64,000 bases of DNA, taken from contig OY978525.1 in the NCBI GenBank assembly GCA_963854835.1, positions 80,069,128 through 80,133,127 on the forward strand. Reading direction: 5' to 3'. The first letter of the stretch is position 1; every line of letters begins with the position of its first letter. Of this stretch, positions 1-11,920 are shown one piece after another. The position numbers and the translations under genes were made by a program. The notes below the pieces were generated by a model that had not been told where the DNA came from, made no database searches, and saw only the letters and a program-made list of their open reading frames with translations. The DNA comes from Megamerina dolium (Eukaryota > Arthropoda > Insecta > Diptera > Megamerinidae).

Positions 1-411
1 CATTCAACTCTTGCATCTTTTCTGAGTAGTTTGTTAATTGGCAAATTGATCTAATATTTCATCGATGCGGGGAATGGGAAAGACTGGTTTGATGGTGGCA
101 TAATTTGAAATCTATTACTACTAGCCCACATTTCCTTCTATCACCTTCTTCCGCTTTCTTGGGCACCAAAATGATCCGAGACTTCCAGGGAGAAGAGCTT
201 GGGATAATTATCTCATTTTCCAACATTTTGTTTCCATGCCTATTAATTTCTTCTTTATGCACTTCTAGTAGCCTGTACTGTCTTTGATTGATTGGCGCCT
301 GGTGTATTTTTATTGGCATTGTATGCTTTATACCTGTTGTATAAAACAATCAATCGCCTTCTAAATAAAATAAATCGTGGAATGGCCTAAATATGTATTC
401 TATGTATCTCT
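1..411 (-). pseudogene. Ty3/gypsy pol fragment, start of reverse transcriptase
   Basis: Reading leftwards on the minus strand, 349-59 encodes the entry to a Ty3/gypsy reverse transcriptase: a segment with KHTMPIKIHQAP, then IIIPSSSPW and LVPKK, the usual lead-in to the RT fingers. The frame breaks just after the first conserved DF, and positions 1-60 continue the homology in a damaged form. It is the downstream half of the element whose protease lies at 6384-6990; LOA copy A separates the two. Length is far short of a full RT, so it is non-functional. The clade (17.6/297-like rather than Osvaldo-like) is my inference from the motif style. Confidence 0.75.
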
Positions 412-426
412 TTGCCTCAGTGTTTA
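412..426. repeat. Target-site duplication of LOA copy A, 3' side
   Basis: TTGCCTCAGTGTTTA here is repeated exactly at 6369-6383. The two copies flank LOA copy A, so this is a 15-bp target-site duplication made by LINE insertion. Confidence 0.9.
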
Positions 427-589
427 TATATATTTTAGGGTTTAGCCGAATCAGACCACTTGTATGGGTCCCTTTTCGTCCCTCAAATCGTGTGTTAATT
501 ATTTGTTCGGTTGCAGAATTCTTCTACTTCTTTCCTCATAATAACATCACGCGTTATTTCAAGCATGTTTTTGTAGGGTATGTTCTACA

Positions 590-1742
590 TTTCGAGTTCA
601 TCAATAAATTAGCGACCCAGTGTGGACATACTCCTGCTTGCCAATGCAGGACACTGGCACACTATATGCGCCGCTGTCTCTGCCTCTTCCATGCATAATC
701 TGCATATGCCAGCATCCTCCCCTTAAACAAGACCCATCTTGCTGAGGTGGTATCTGAAATTGTCATACCCAGTTACTAATGCGGTCAACCAGCTTAAAGT
801 TAACCATCCTAGACTGAGAGCCCTTCCCGATTCACAACCCTTTGATAGCCTCAACGAAGCCTTTGCCTGTCTACAAGTGGATAAGTTCTCCCATCTCGTG
901 AAATGGAGTTTCTTTATCCACTCTTCGACCTTTGCCTTCACCATCCCATTACTTAGAACAACTACTGGTTCCGGTCCATAATACTCAACTTCAGATCCTT
1001 GTCTAGCCAAGGCGTCTGCAGCTTCATTCTGTTCTATACCAATGTGTCCCTTCACCCACATAAGAGTAATCGCATTACTACGAGCACATCCGTTATGTTT
1101 AGCGCCAACTTAGAAGATAGCGTTGGTTGTTGCAATCGCCTGACCAGCGCCTGGTTATAGAGTGCTAGCAAGATTTTCTTACCTTGCACCTTTCCATCCA
1201 GTAGATGGTCTAGCGTTAAACCAAGCATTTCTGTTTGAAAGACCGATTTAGAGTGCATGGCAGTCCCAACTCTTTAGAGAAGATTCCATCATCCGCCCTG
1301 CCATCCATTAATAAACCATCTGTGAAAATACTGATGTCATTTTCCTCACATACATCATGTGTGAGGCCGTCTTCAATGAGTGTTCTGTGTGACTTTCCAG
1401 TCATCTTCAGCCTACCCATTCCTTCCATTGGCATTTGCGCCTCCTTTACACTGCTATATAACAGTGACAGGATGCCCCTGTGCCCTATATCCGTGCCGAA
1501 TCCATACCAATTATTGGTTGTCTTCAGACGTAGTGCTGTTAATTCCGCTGACTTCATAATATGCAAGTCCAACGACAGCAGCCCCACAAAGACTTCCAAT
1601 GCTTCTATTGGGGTCGTCCGGTTAGCTCCGGTAATCCCAATATAAGCCATTCTTTGCACCTCTTTTGGGTCTTTTGGGTGACCTTAGTCCACTAGACCAC
1701 AGCAGCATACGTTATTAAAGGCCTTACCATCGTTGTGTAGAT
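590..1742 (-). pseudogene. LOA copy A ORF2, RNase H and zinc-finger tail
   Basis: Pieces at 1659-1216, 1258-1052 and 1061-723 together show an RNase H domain: ISIFTDG (first Asp), a Glu in QTEMLGL, a damaged ALDNQAV equivalent, and WVKGHIGIEQNEAAD. RNase H removes template RNA and is typical of LOA, I and R1-type LINEs but not Jockey or RTE. A cysteine-rich finger follows near 650-720, clearer in copy D. Several frameshifts break the reading frame. Confidence 0.78.
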
Positions 1743-3048
1743 CTAGTGCTCTGGAAGTAATTCCCCACATGAGACCGAACACTCTCTTACACTGATGCAA
1801 TACCCGCTTGCTTTCTGGATCTTGTCATCGACGTGACTATTCCAAGTCAGCTTGTTATCCAGGATGACGCCTAGATACTTTACTTCCTCGGAGTCGTTGA
1901 TGTTCGATCCAAAAAGCCTAAGACGATCTATTGTTAGTCCAGTCCTATTTTCAGTAAAGAGTACTGTTTCCGACTTAATAGCATTTATAGAGAGACCTTG
2001 CTCCGTGCACCATTCTTCAACCATTTTGAGTGCACCTATCATGGTATCATAAATAGTGTCCAGGAACTTACCGCTCACCGTTACCGCTATGTCATCTGCA
2101 TACCCGACCGTGATGTTCCAAAGGATGGGCGATAATACTCCCCCTGTGTACACCCTTTGACAACCCTACCTCTGAGTCGGTAACTCCAATTTTGAAAGTT
2201 TATTTCCCTTTTCCTCAGCATGCTGTCCACCCACCTTATAATGGTTGGGCTGACTTCACGAGTAGCAATGGCCATCCTTAGCTTATCGAAACCAATCTTA
2301 TCGAAGGCACCTTCTATATCTATAAAAGTAGACACAGATTTCCCTCCACAAGACAGTTCTCTCTCCGCTACGCGAACGCGGTCGTGCAGGGCCGTTTCAG
2401 TGGATTTGCCAGCCAAGTATGGGTGCTGACACCTGCTCAGTGATTTTGTCAGAAGCGTTGTCCTTTCCATGTAGTCCGCCAGTACTCCCTCCATACATTT
2501 AAGCAGAAAGGAGGTCAAGCTAACCGGCCGGAAAGATTTAGCCTCTGAGTAGTCCCTTTTTCCCGGCTTTGGAAGAAAGACAACCTTAGTCTCTTTCCAT
2601 TGAGTCGGGATATATCCTGTAGCCAGGCAGGTAGTGAATATTCCCAGAAGCCTGTCTACCAGAGCTTCTGCACCCCACTGAAGTAGGGTTGTAAATATCT
2701 CATCTGTACCCGCTGTTTTGAATCGAGAGAAATGCTTAGTTGCGTTTTTCACTCCATCTCTGGTGACTATCCTCTCAGCTTCCAATCTTTCATCCCTTTT
2801 CGCACCCTTTCGGTTGGCTTTCAATGGATCTTCCGATCTAAAGCTTCCTGGAGAATGCACCTCCATCATGTATTTCAGCGACTCCCCGATTGTCTCTGTA
2901 AAGTATCCATTCGTTTTGAGAATTAATCCCAACTTTGAAACCGGGTTCTTTGTTATAATCATCTGTAATCTACATACATCGGATATATCTTGCATATTCG
3001 AGCAGAACACCCTCCACGTTTTCCTTTTACGGTTGCATAGAGTCTTCT
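1743..3048 (-). pseudogene. LOA copy A ORF2, reverse transcriptase domain
   Basis: Encodes the polymerase that copies the LINE RNA at the nicked target. Motifs in order: VVFLPKPGKRDY, SFRPVSLTSFLLKCMEG, AGKSTETALH, FIDIEGAFDKIGFDKL, then GVLSPILWN and GYADDIAV (catalytic YADD near 2100), and VKYLGVILDNKLTW. Frameshifts separate it from the endonuclease near 3050 and again near 2150, in the PQGG region. The segment RWVDSMLRKREI is present here but deleted in copies B and C. Confidence 0.82.
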
Positions 3049-4060
3049 TCAGCTCCCTTTTCTTTGACTTGTGATCGTCTCACGCGTTGGGTCCGCTCTC
3101 ATGTGACGATTAAAAGCCTTCCTTGTCTCCTTTTTCATGGACTTTACTTCCCCATTCCACCATGGAGTGGGACCTCCTTCGTCCACTACCGTCAGAGGAC
3201 ATGAAGTTTCAAATGCTTTGATCATGGCTGAGCTGATCGCCTTCTCCTGAAACTCAACCTCTGCGGTTGTTTTATGTCTCTTAAACCCCCTTGGCAATAA
3301 TTCCTCAAGAACTTCATAGTACCTTGTACAATCCGTTCGTTTCGGTATACTTACCATTCTACAGTCGTTCCTATGTCTTTTATCGGACGTAACCCCAAAC
3401 TGAATGGCCCTGTGGTCTGACATGGTTAGGCTATACACAACCCTCCAATCCAAAATCCTATCCAACATTTTGACATTCGTCAGGGTAACATCAATGACCT
3501 CGCTACGACATGCGCCGACAAAGGTCGGTTTTGTTCCCCTATTGGCAACTTGTAGACCAAATTTTTTTATAACTTCGAGTAGACACTCTCCTCTATAGTT
3601 TTCATTGCTACTGCCCCACACAGAACTGTGCGCATTGGCATCTCAGCCTGAGATCAGACCAACCCCCTTTCCATGACAGAATCTCACTAGAGCTTCCACC
3701 TCTCTTGGAGGTGGTCCCTCTGGAGAATCGCATGGAAGGTATGCTGATGCGATCATAAATGAACTCGCACCGTCACCTATTCTCACTACTGTGAGATCCG
3801 GTGAGCACAAGTTAGACATTAGAATAGCACGTATCCCATGTCTTACTAAAATGCAAGTCCTCAACTTCTCCTCTGTTTGTGGATAAAACAAAGTGGTCTT
3901 TTGTGCAGATAGGCCTTTGATCCTTACATGAAGGATAAAGGGCTCCTGAACCAGTGCAATGTCAAGCTCATCTTCATCGAAGCTCCGCACCAGCATTGGT
4001 GATGCTGCTCTGTTGTGGTGAATATTGAGTTGACATTCATTTAATGGTTCTTGGCGCGCG
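3049..4060 (-). pseudogene. LOA copy A ORF2, endonuclease domain
   Basis: The apurinic-like endonuclease nicks target DNA to prime reverse transcription. Visible signatures are the N-terminal LNIHHNRAASPML, ELDIALVQEPF (catalytic Glu), SAYLPCDSPEGPPP, then DANAHSSVWGSSNENYRGE, VIDVTL and SDHRAIQFG. A TGC to TGA change at about 3642 truncates the domain just before DANAH; copies B and C have the cysteine codon there. This is the only LOA copy in the window that keeps the segment with the HHN and QEP motifs; B and C have lost part of it. Confidence 0.8.
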
Positions 4061-5905
4061 ACCACCTTCCGCCCTAATGGCTTCTTTCTTGCAGGATCGC
4101 AGTTGAGTCTCCCCCTGTGATCTTGATGGCCTTCGCGTGCCTCTTGAGACACAGCACGGTGAGTACGACACCTGCAATTTCTCCATTTGGAAGTGTCCTT
4201 CACACAGGCGTTCTGGCGCTGCAGCCTCTTGAGAATGATATCGCTGGCCACAGCTTTGCCTTGAATCACAATCACCATCTTCCTCTTTGCCGACAAGGCA
4301 GTCACATTTGAGCTTTGCACCCTTCCACAAACCGGTTAGGTGCTCCACAGTCTTGCACAGCCATTGCTTAGATTGATGATTTTTGCATCTTAGTACAAAC
4401 AATCCGCTCTCCACTCTTGTCCTGCTGACAAATCCAATGTCATTAACATCGTCTTCAAGGGATTCCATGGCATCTAACAAAGATACTTACTTACTTACTT
4501 ATGTGGCCATAACAACCGAATATCGATTTAGGCCGAAAATAACATGCTTCGCCAGCCATCTCTGTTCTTCGCTAGCTAGCGCAGGTTAGAAATTCCAAGC
4601 GCCGTCAGGTTCTCCAATACTTGGTCTTTCCACCTGAGGTTTGGTCTTCCTCTTCTGCGTCGTCCTCCAGCGGGTTCCGAATATAACACCTTCTTAGCTG
4701 GAGCGTGTTCTTCCATTCGCTCGACATGACCTAGCCAGCGCAGCCGCTGGATTTTGATGCGCTTTACTATGTCAATATCGGCATACAGCTCGTACAGCTC
4801 ATGGTTGTACCTTAAACGCCGGGACTCTTTGTTTGTTGACACTAGATACTTCGTCTTGCCCTCGTTCACCGTGAGTCCGTAACAAAGATACCTTGAAGAT
4901 ATTCAGAAGAGTATCCTCCAGTCGCCCCTCTAGTGACAAGTCCATGACTCCCATAATGAGGTCAGATTTCGCTACTTGAGCGTAAGGCTTCCTCGCACTG
5001 GTGGGCTCCCCCTTTGCCTGCTCAACTCGATGGTTAGGCGCTCTGCCAAGACCGATCGGCCCAGGTGCCGGATGCGAGAGCTGTGAGTTCGCTGGGTTAA
5101 CAATCTTATATCACTCCCCGATGTCGGAGTTTCCTGTACCGTCGTTCTCAGAGCTACCCTTCCCGTGTTAGGCTTGGACCTCGAACCTCGTTCGGAGCGA
5201 GCGACGGCCTTTATAACTGGCCGTCTATCTCCCCGAGCACTTGACCTTTTCGGTGTCTGCGTGGAAGGATTACCAACCTCTTCAAGGGACGGTTATCCAT
5301 CCTTCCCAGCATCCACCTTAACTGACCCCTCCGTCGTCTTCGGATGAGGCTCCTCAGGTGTTGAACTTTTCAAAGTGGCTCCGGCGCTATCGACCCTGAA
5401 CTCTTCCCCGAGTTCTCCACCTCCAAGTTCGACTCATCTTGCAGAAGTCCACTGAGTTGGCCCCAAAGCTGCTCAATAGTCTTCTCCGACGACTTCATGG
5501 CCTTTTACGCTGCCTCTTTCTCTTCTGTTTCTCCCGTTTCTTCAACTGGATTCGCTCAGCTCTGCAGGCTCTGTCCTTTTCGCTCATACCTGATAAAGCT
5601 AACGATTCCACTCAGCCAGAAGCATCTTCGTTAGCACCATCAGATGTTCGGCCCGATATTTTCCGCTTCCTCCAAACCGACTTCCCTGCCGACGCAGTGA
5701 CACCGTCTTCTTTGTTCGACACCGTCGCAGCCGCCGGTTTAGTCCTTTCAAGAGCCGTTCCGTCCGCTATGACAGAAGCTTCCACTGGTTTTGGACTGGC
5801 TAAAAGATCGGCTTCTTTAGAATACTGATTTTTCGCCACCCCCTCCGCTACTTTTTCCGCCGTGGCTATCAGCACTACTTCGCATGAAGCAGTGCTGTCC
5901 GCCAT
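4037..5905 (-). pseudogene. LOA copy A ORF1 (gag-like nucleic-acid binding protein)
   Basis: ORF1 probably begins at the ATG at 5905 (MADSTASCEV). It runs through an Ala/Ser-rich stretch, a basic Lys/Arg stretch, then the segment with SYAQVAESDLVMGVMDLSLEG best seen in copy C, and a C-terminal region around 4320-4000. In LOA/R1-type LINEs ORF1 binds the RNA template in the RNP. Here it is broken by stops (one at a TAA shared with copy B but not copy C), by frameshifts and by the nested insertion at 4487-4879. The start is chosen because it opens the longest conserved reading frame and follows about 460 bp of leader present also in copy B. Confidence 0.65.
4475..4891 (-). mobile_element. Nested LINE fragment with 12-bp target duplication
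   Basis: An insert of 393 bp (4487-4879) lies between two copies of TAACAAAGATAC (4475-4486 and 4880-4891). On the minus strand it encodes the C-terminal part of a LINE RT: NEGKTKY, then a jump to a segment with RLRWLGHVERMEEHAPAKK and GRRRRGRP, ending in a tail of TAAG repeats. Compared with the same family at 63163-64000, the middle part after ESRRL is missing, so the copy was internally deleted. Copy B carries the same insertion with the same deletion; copy C at 44642-44653 has the empty site. The clade of this LINE is not resolved. Confidence 0.85.
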
Positions 5906-6368
5906 TGCAGGAATTTCGTTCTAAGTTCGAGAGGTGGGAACGAGCAGTTAACAGCTCGGCTTCTGTTGAAGCCTTATTGTCAGCTGTAGATATGGTTTTT
6001 GGGTTGTAACAATCAATCTTGTTCGCACGAATTGCGAAAAAGTAAATGTCCGCCTGCGCAGAGATTTGCAATACGCAGGTAAGGCTACTTATTACGAAGG
6101 GCGCCAGGTATCCATAAGCTCACGTTTGCGACTGGGCTATTTGAAAAAGGAGCCTCCAGCCAGGCTGATTATCGGTACGGATCGCATAACGCCTTAATCC
6201 AGCCCCTTACCTCCGACCATGATAAGAGTACGTTGCCGAATGCTGTACTATTGAAGAGTAACAAACACTCACCTTAGCTAGATACCGCCTGACATCGTTC
6301 AGGCTAAACTGTGATATCTATTTCAAGTCGGCACCCTCGAGGCGGGTTCAGTGGAGGATTTTGCAGAC

Positions 6369-6383
6369 TTGCCTCAGTGTTTA
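6369..6383. repeat. Target-site duplication of LOA copy A, 5' side
   Basis: Exact 15-bp copy of 412-426. Together they mark the boundaries of LOA copy A. Confidence 0.9.
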
Positions 6384-6990
6384 GTGTCTAGCTAATTACT
6401 CCTATTTATTTTGTAAGCTATGTTGTATGCTACGCCTTCCAAATGATTAAATTTATTATATTTATTTTTGGCATATTATTTATAATATACGAATCTGTAT
6501 TGGTGTTGAGCATTGGGACATACATTGTGTTGTCCGTTGCATTGCCCAATGTCTCACCTAAATATATTCCAGGAGGTACTTCCTGTTTTTCTACTATAAC
6601 TGTTTCAAAACTTCAATTTACTTTAGTGGGGACTACCATAGTTCTCCTAGGTACTACAACCTGACTGGTGTGGAGTATTTGACTAATTTTATTTACCGAT
6701 TTGAGAGGTAAAGTAATTAAATGCTGTTTCACTCACCGATGAAAATCTTTTTTATAGAATTAAAAACCGAACGGTTCCAAAAAAAGTCTCTCCCTAGGAT
6801 ACCGTCGGTAGGTATCCCACTCTCTTCAGATATTAAATGTAATACTAAACTCAAACCTTTAGTCTTCTTATATTGGACTGTTATTCTTTCTTTTTTGCTA
6901 ACATATTTATTAATTGTCTATGATTTTATTAAACTGGTATTGTCCTAGAGTCTACTAGTAAGATCGGTTTTCCATTGTTTGCTTACTCAC
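6384..6990 (-). pseudogene. Ty3/gypsy protease and PR-RT linker
   Basis: Minus-strand reading shows an aspartic protease remnant: LLVDS (degenerate active site) near 6960, PTDGILGRDFF near 6815-6850, then a linker with QEVPPGIYLGETL and PMLNTN that precedes RT in Ty3/gypsy elements. In reading sense the next gypsy coding sequence is at 411-59, beyond LOA copy A; removing copy A and one target duplication would bring the two halves together in the family's normal order. Stops and frameshifts show it is inactive. Confidence 0.72.
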
Positions 6991-7639
6991 GCGAAAACTC
7001 AGTGAACATATCATCTACATCAGAGATTCCAAAGAGTACCTATTGGTACCTATTGGATGGGAAAGATGGGTCAACAATTCATCTCGACGCCTGATTACCA
7101 AATTCCATAATATTGTTATCTAAAGTGGAGAGTGTGTCAACATTTATATACATTTATACATTTTATAGACTTTTAAGATTTCTAATTATTTTCCTGTTTC
7201 TTATTGGTGGCTTAATTAACTCAGGAGTAGAAGAATGAAGTTAGATAGCATTGAAAGGCTACACGGGTACTGGGGATGGAATTTTCGTTTTGTGGACTAT
7301 CGATGGTTCAGGTGTCGGTTTCGCTGCCTGCTTTTGCTGAGAATTTCTTCTGGTTGTGATTGATGTTATACCGGGTATACATGTTGGTGTTTTAGCCGAT
7401 ATAATCCTCGATGTACCATGATAACTTTATATACCACGTATTGGTGATTTCAATGTCGTAGATGTTCGTGAAGTAATAAATATGGTTTTTCTTTTCCCAA
7501 AATCTCAATATTTTGGTATTTATATACCACTTGTGGTCGTGCGTTATATATAATAGAAATATTGGCTAGTAGATGGACGGCAATAAAAAGTCCACCAAAG
7601 TCGTATTTAATATATATCCTATCTTTACTGAACGCTGTA
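6991..7639. other. Unassigned stretch between gypsy and RTE-like remnants
   Basis: AT-rich sequence with short open frames only. It could hold the decayed gag of the neighbouring gypsy element, but I find no zinc knuckle or capsid motif and make no call. Confidence 0.4.
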
Positions 7640-7651
7640 TCCTCATCATCA

Positions 7652-9008
7652 TCATTTCCTGTATCTCCCACTGGAGCATAGGGTCTCAATAAAGCATTTA
7701 CATCTGGTCCTGTTTTTTGCTAGTATCTTTAATTCGTTCCACGATTTTCCGCATTCGTTGATTTCTTTTTGTGAGGATCTTCTCCACGTGGTCTTAGGAC
7801 GACCCCTCTTACGGCTACCTTGGCGGTTCCAATCAAAAGCTTGTCGGCAAACTTCTGTAGTTCGTAGTTTGATATAGTTGGCATTTTCTATATAGGCCGT
7901 CATTGCTGATGACATTCGGCCACCACACCCTGAGAATATGCAGTAGGCATCTTTTAACAAAGCTCTGAATCTTACCAGTTAGATGGTCGGTTACAAGCCA
8001 GGTCTCGCATCCGTAGAGCAGTACTGAGACAACGTTGGATGTAAATAGTCTAATTTTTTTTTCCAGAGTTCCAGATTTGGCGCAGCTGTGCATATGCGCC
8101 TATTGCATTGTTTATTCTGGCCAAAATATCCTGCACTATTCTCCGCGGATATTATACTGCCTAGGTAGGTAAAATATTCGACTTGTTCAATTGTATGGCA
8201 AATATATCATTAAATTGTCGTTGTTTTTGGTGTTCATTTTCATTGCTTTTGTTTTGACGATGTTGGTTTTTAAGCCGACCCTACCCAACTCCGCGCATAG
8301 GCCGTGGAGCTTTGCTTGCATGTCGGAGTGCTTCACAGATAACAAGCAAATATCATCTGCATACGCGAGATCTTCAAGATGTTCGGTGAAGTTCCAGTAG
8401 ATGCCCCTTCGCTTGCCATCTATGGATTTATGCAGGATGTCATCAATAACAATAAGGGAAAGAATCGGTGAGAGTAAACATCCTTGACGAACACCTGCGC
8501 TGGTTGTGATTCTGTCTGAGAGCTCGTCATTGTGGAGCACTCTACACTTGAAGTCCGCATATTGAGCTCTGATTAGAGCTGTCAGCTTCTCAGGAACTCC
8601 TCTAGATCAGAGCGCCTCCCAAATACTTACGCGTTGTATGCTGTCAAACGCCGTGCTGTAGTCAACAAAAACAAGTTGAAGAGTCGACTGCCATTCATTC
8701 ATTAGCTCAACTATGATGCGTAGGGTGTTGATCTGATCAGCGCATGAACGGTTTGGTCAAAAGCCAGCTTGCTGTTTTCTCAAAGATTGGTCAAGTTGCG
8801 ATTTAATGCGGCTTAAAAGTACACTGGACAGTACTTTGGACGTGATGGATAGGAGCATAATTCCGTGATAGTTCTTACATTGAGAGAGATCGCCTTTCTT
8901 TGGGAGAACGACCAAAATACCCTGCAACCTGTCGTCGGGAATCTTCTCTTCTGCCCAAATAGAATTGAATATTGGAAGCAGGAGTTTCGCCATGTGTTCT
9001 GGGCACAC
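7652..9008 (-). pseudogene. RTE-like reverse transcriptase and C-terminal region
   Basis: Frames 9008-8757, 8540-8187, 8093-7833 and 7960-7652. Motifs in order: GILVVLPKKGDLSQCKNYHG, QQAGF, SAGVRQGCLLSPILSL, LAYADDICLLS (YADD), VGLKTNIVKTKAMKM, then LLYGCETW and, at the end, RKRGRPKTTWRR and a terminal segment with FIETLCSS. The FVDYSTAFD block near 8650 is in another frame. Broken by several frameshifts and one in-frame stop region around 8580. Confidence 0.8.
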
Positions 9009-9241
9009 TTTCAGAGTTTCAGCCTGGATTCTATCGTCTCCCGGCGATTTTTTGTTTTTTAAGCTTTTTATTGCTGAGACGATTTCATGCAGCGATGGTG
9101 GTGCAGACCCTATTCTTTTTTGTGGCTGTATTTGTGTGATGCTAGTTTGTAGCGCAACTTTGTAGTACGTGTCAATGTTGGAAGAGTTGAGTATTTCAGT
9201 AAAATGCTCCCAGAATCTATTGAGCTGTTCATTCTTTGTCG

Positions 9242-10659
9242 TTAGCAGGGCTCCATCTTTTGATCATATGGGAAGTGAAGCTCCACTACTTTTACGGTAA
9301 TTTTGCGTGAGATGTCGTACAGCGCTTTGAACTTGTTTTGTTGTGCTGCTAGTTCTGCTTCCAAAGTTAGGCCATCGGTCCAGTTACGCTTGTCTCGTCT
9401 ACACATCTTTGACTTCTTTATTAATCTGGTTGTAGCGCTGTGCCGCAACGCTTCGAAGCTCAGGTGTTGTTGTTTGGTTTCTAACTCGTTTTTTTCACTG
9501 ATCCAACCTTTCTTTCCTTTTGGCCGGTAGCTCAGTATGCTTTCGCACGCGTCGTAAAGTCTAGTTTTTAAAAACTTCCATTGCTCCTCTAATCTGGCCT
9601 GGGATTCCGCTTCGGATTTATCAATTTCTTGAAGAGCGGCACTAAATTCTGCAAGCGTGTTGTTACTTTTTAGTTTACTGACGTCAAATTTTTTCGCTGC
9701 TTTATTGGTGGTAAGATTTATTGCAGCTACCTTAAGCTGTATCAGACCTGCTACAAGATGGTGATCAGAGCCGATGTCCGCACTTCTCTTTGCTCGAACG
9801 TCAAGCAAGCTTTTTCGCCACTTCCTGCTTATACATATATGGTCGATTTGGTTTTCAGTTCTGTTGTCCGATGAAATCCAAGTCGCTTTATGACATTTCT
9901 TATGTATGAAGAGTGTGCCACCAATTGCCAAGTCATATGAGCTGCAAACGTCTATTAACATTTCGTCGTTGGTGTTGACCGTCCGAAGCCCTTGCTTGCC
10001 CATAATGTGTTCGAAGCTGGTGTTGTCGGAACCCACTTTTGCATTGAAGTCTCCCATACACATGATAATGTCGCCCTTGGGGGTTTATGAGAGAGTGGTT
10101 GACAGCTTGCTGTAGAAGTTCAGCTTGCAGTCATCATCAGCTAATTCAATTGGAGCGTAAACTTGGATGATTGTGATGTTTCTTGCTTTGGAATAGAATC
10201 TCGCTTTTATTATGTGTTCGTTTATTGGCTCCCAGGTGATAAGGGACTTGCTGGCATTTTTGCTCAAAGAAAGCCAACCCCGTCATTATGGGTATCGTTT
10301 GGTTCTCTACCAGAATATAAAAATTTTTCACCTGTTGTTAGTTGGTGTTCTCCAAATCCATTCAATCTGTAATTTGAGAGGCCCATTATTTCGATATGGA
10401 GTCGTATAAGTTCCCCCGCGGCTTGGTATAGTCCACCGCATTGATAGAGCGTCCTTATATTCCATGTGGCAATAGTGGTGCGCGTCTTATAGATGAATGC
10501 ATTTTGTTGTTTATTTCGATGGTTATTGTGATGCTTTGTTGTGGTTTCTGCTATAGAACTCGTAGAACGTAACATGAATTTTGCACTCCAAATCCGATGT
10601 GTAGGCCGCCGGGGCAGGAAGATTTCTAGATCCACGGTTACCCCTTGGAGACCTTCCAA
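9242..10659 (-). pseudogene. RTE-like endonuclease domain
   Basis: Frames 10659-10264, 10267-10085 and 10063-9242 together span an AP-type endonuclease. Visible motifs: TIATWNIRTLYQ at the start, a segment with IIQVYAPIE, GDFNAKVGSDN, GTLFIHK, then ENQIDHICIS and IGSDHHLVAG at the end. These are the family's catalytic and substrate-binding blocks (Asn, Asp/Asn, Asp, His). A frameshift near 10264 and a stop near 10085 break it. After the SDHH motif it continues into the region before RT. Confidence 0.8.
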
Positions 10660-11150
10660 TCTTGACGTTTTGATCCATATTGAAATTAACTCTTATTCAA
10701 GATAGTAGATATCCCGCGATAGTTATAAGCACAAAGCGGGAGCTTAGTAGGAACTACCGTCCTTTAATGACTAAACACACAGTGGTAGTAAACTTCCTGG
10801 AAGTCTGTGGACGATACCGTTGACTCACTGGGAGTTCCTCCACTCCCGTGCCTTCGACATGAGCCTACCGACTCATGTAGGGGGTTAGCCATGCATTAAA
10901 GCATAGGTTGTTAGCGTGATTGGTTATTGGATGGCGCCAAAACACCCGCCATGTCGCTAGAAGGATCATAGACACTCAGGATTTATAAGGAATTCAGCGC
11001 AACTCAAAAACCTCTCTGAGACTCTCCCATCCTAGCTGCTGAACGCTGTCCGGGACTGCTTATTGGTTATTCGCAGCTAACCTATATATGTAAAGGCCTT
11101 TCACTATCCGCAACCTGTGACCCGTCCGGTTGCCTATATATAGCTCAGCA

Positions 11151-11639
11151 CTTGCAGAATACCCCTAAATCCGCGATCCAGACGCATTATGCACAACATT
11201 AAATGATGTATGACGCCATTTCCAATATTTTGTATAAAAATTGTAAAATTCTATCGATAGTAATATGAAATTAATTAAATTAATTAAATATTTTAAAACG
11301 TTTGGAAGCTGTGTTCCTTTACTAATTTACTCTTAAATTTCCCTTTTTTCAATCCGGATAACCCAACTTTTACTTTTATGTTTTCATATTCAACTTTACT
11401 TTCAAAAAATCATCTGCAGACTTTCGCTGTTCAAAAACACTCCTAAAAAAGCAAAACGAAAGTCGTTCGATCCTTTCACATGAGTGTATGTTTATTATTA
11501 TTATATAGCTATTTATTTATAGTTAGAAAAAAAGTCTAATAAAGTTTTCCTATTAATCTGCTTTAGGCTGTAAACAAATTCACCGTGCGAAATGACATCG
11601 TGTTGTAGTCTGTTCGGACGCCCCCTAAGAGGACTATGT
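11151..11639. other. AT-rich spacer between RTE-like and gypsy elements
   Basis: No coding signal, inverted repeat or tandem array recognised. It may include the LTR or 3' non-coding end of the downstream gypsy element. Confidence 0.4.
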
Positions 11640-11920
11640 TATTTAAGTGTTGACAGTTGTTGAAATGTTTGCTACTTTGTTTATTATAAAGTATATATTT
11701 ACTTTTGTCCTTGCATAAAATATATATATATTTTTTTTTGGCAATTGTTCTAAAATCTGCAAAGTTAATTAACAGCAATCTTAGCAGGAATTTTCCTCGC
11801 TATTGTCGTATGTCTTTTGCACTATATATTCCTACGGGGCATCCTTGTAAGTACTCTATCCCGTAATAATTGTTTCCTATTTTTTCTCCTATTCGCTCTT
11901 TGATAAATGTTGGAAAGAAT

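Larger units (their letters stand above)
427..6368 (-). mobile_element. LOA copy A: full-length non-LTR retrotransposon, disrupted
   Basis: A complete LINE bounded by a perfect 15-bp target duplication, 5' end at 6368 and 3' end at 427. Order on the minus strand: 5' UTR, ORF1 (gag-like), AP endonuclease, reverse transcriptase, RNase H, CCHC-like finger. An RNase H domain plus this endonuclease style (CDANAHSSVWGS, SDHRAIQFG) fits the LOA/Bilbo-like clade. The 3' end finishes in a short TA tract, as copy D does with a long one. It has stops and frameshifts in every ORF and a nested LINE fragment in ORF1, so it is dead. Without the nested insert it is about 5.5 kb. Confidence 0.88.
7640..11150 (-). 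mobile_element. RTE-like non-LTR retrotransposon, degenerate
   Basis: A single LINE on the minus strand: leader up to about 11150, endonuclease 10659-9242, RT 9008-8187, and a C-terminal region 8093-7652. The endonuclease opening ATWNIRTLYQCG and the RT motifs YADDICLL and AGVRQGCLLSPI match the RTE-like type. The 3' end, near 7640, ends in short GAT repeats, in line with the simple tandem tails of this group. Many stops and frameshifts make it inactive. The leader boundary is approximate; no target duplication was found. Confidence 0.75.

Noticed and set aside
5439..5828. Open frame of 129 codons on the plus strand, mirrored at 15479-15808 on the minus strand
   Set aside because: Both are antisense to LOA ORF1 and occur only because copies A and B are similar.
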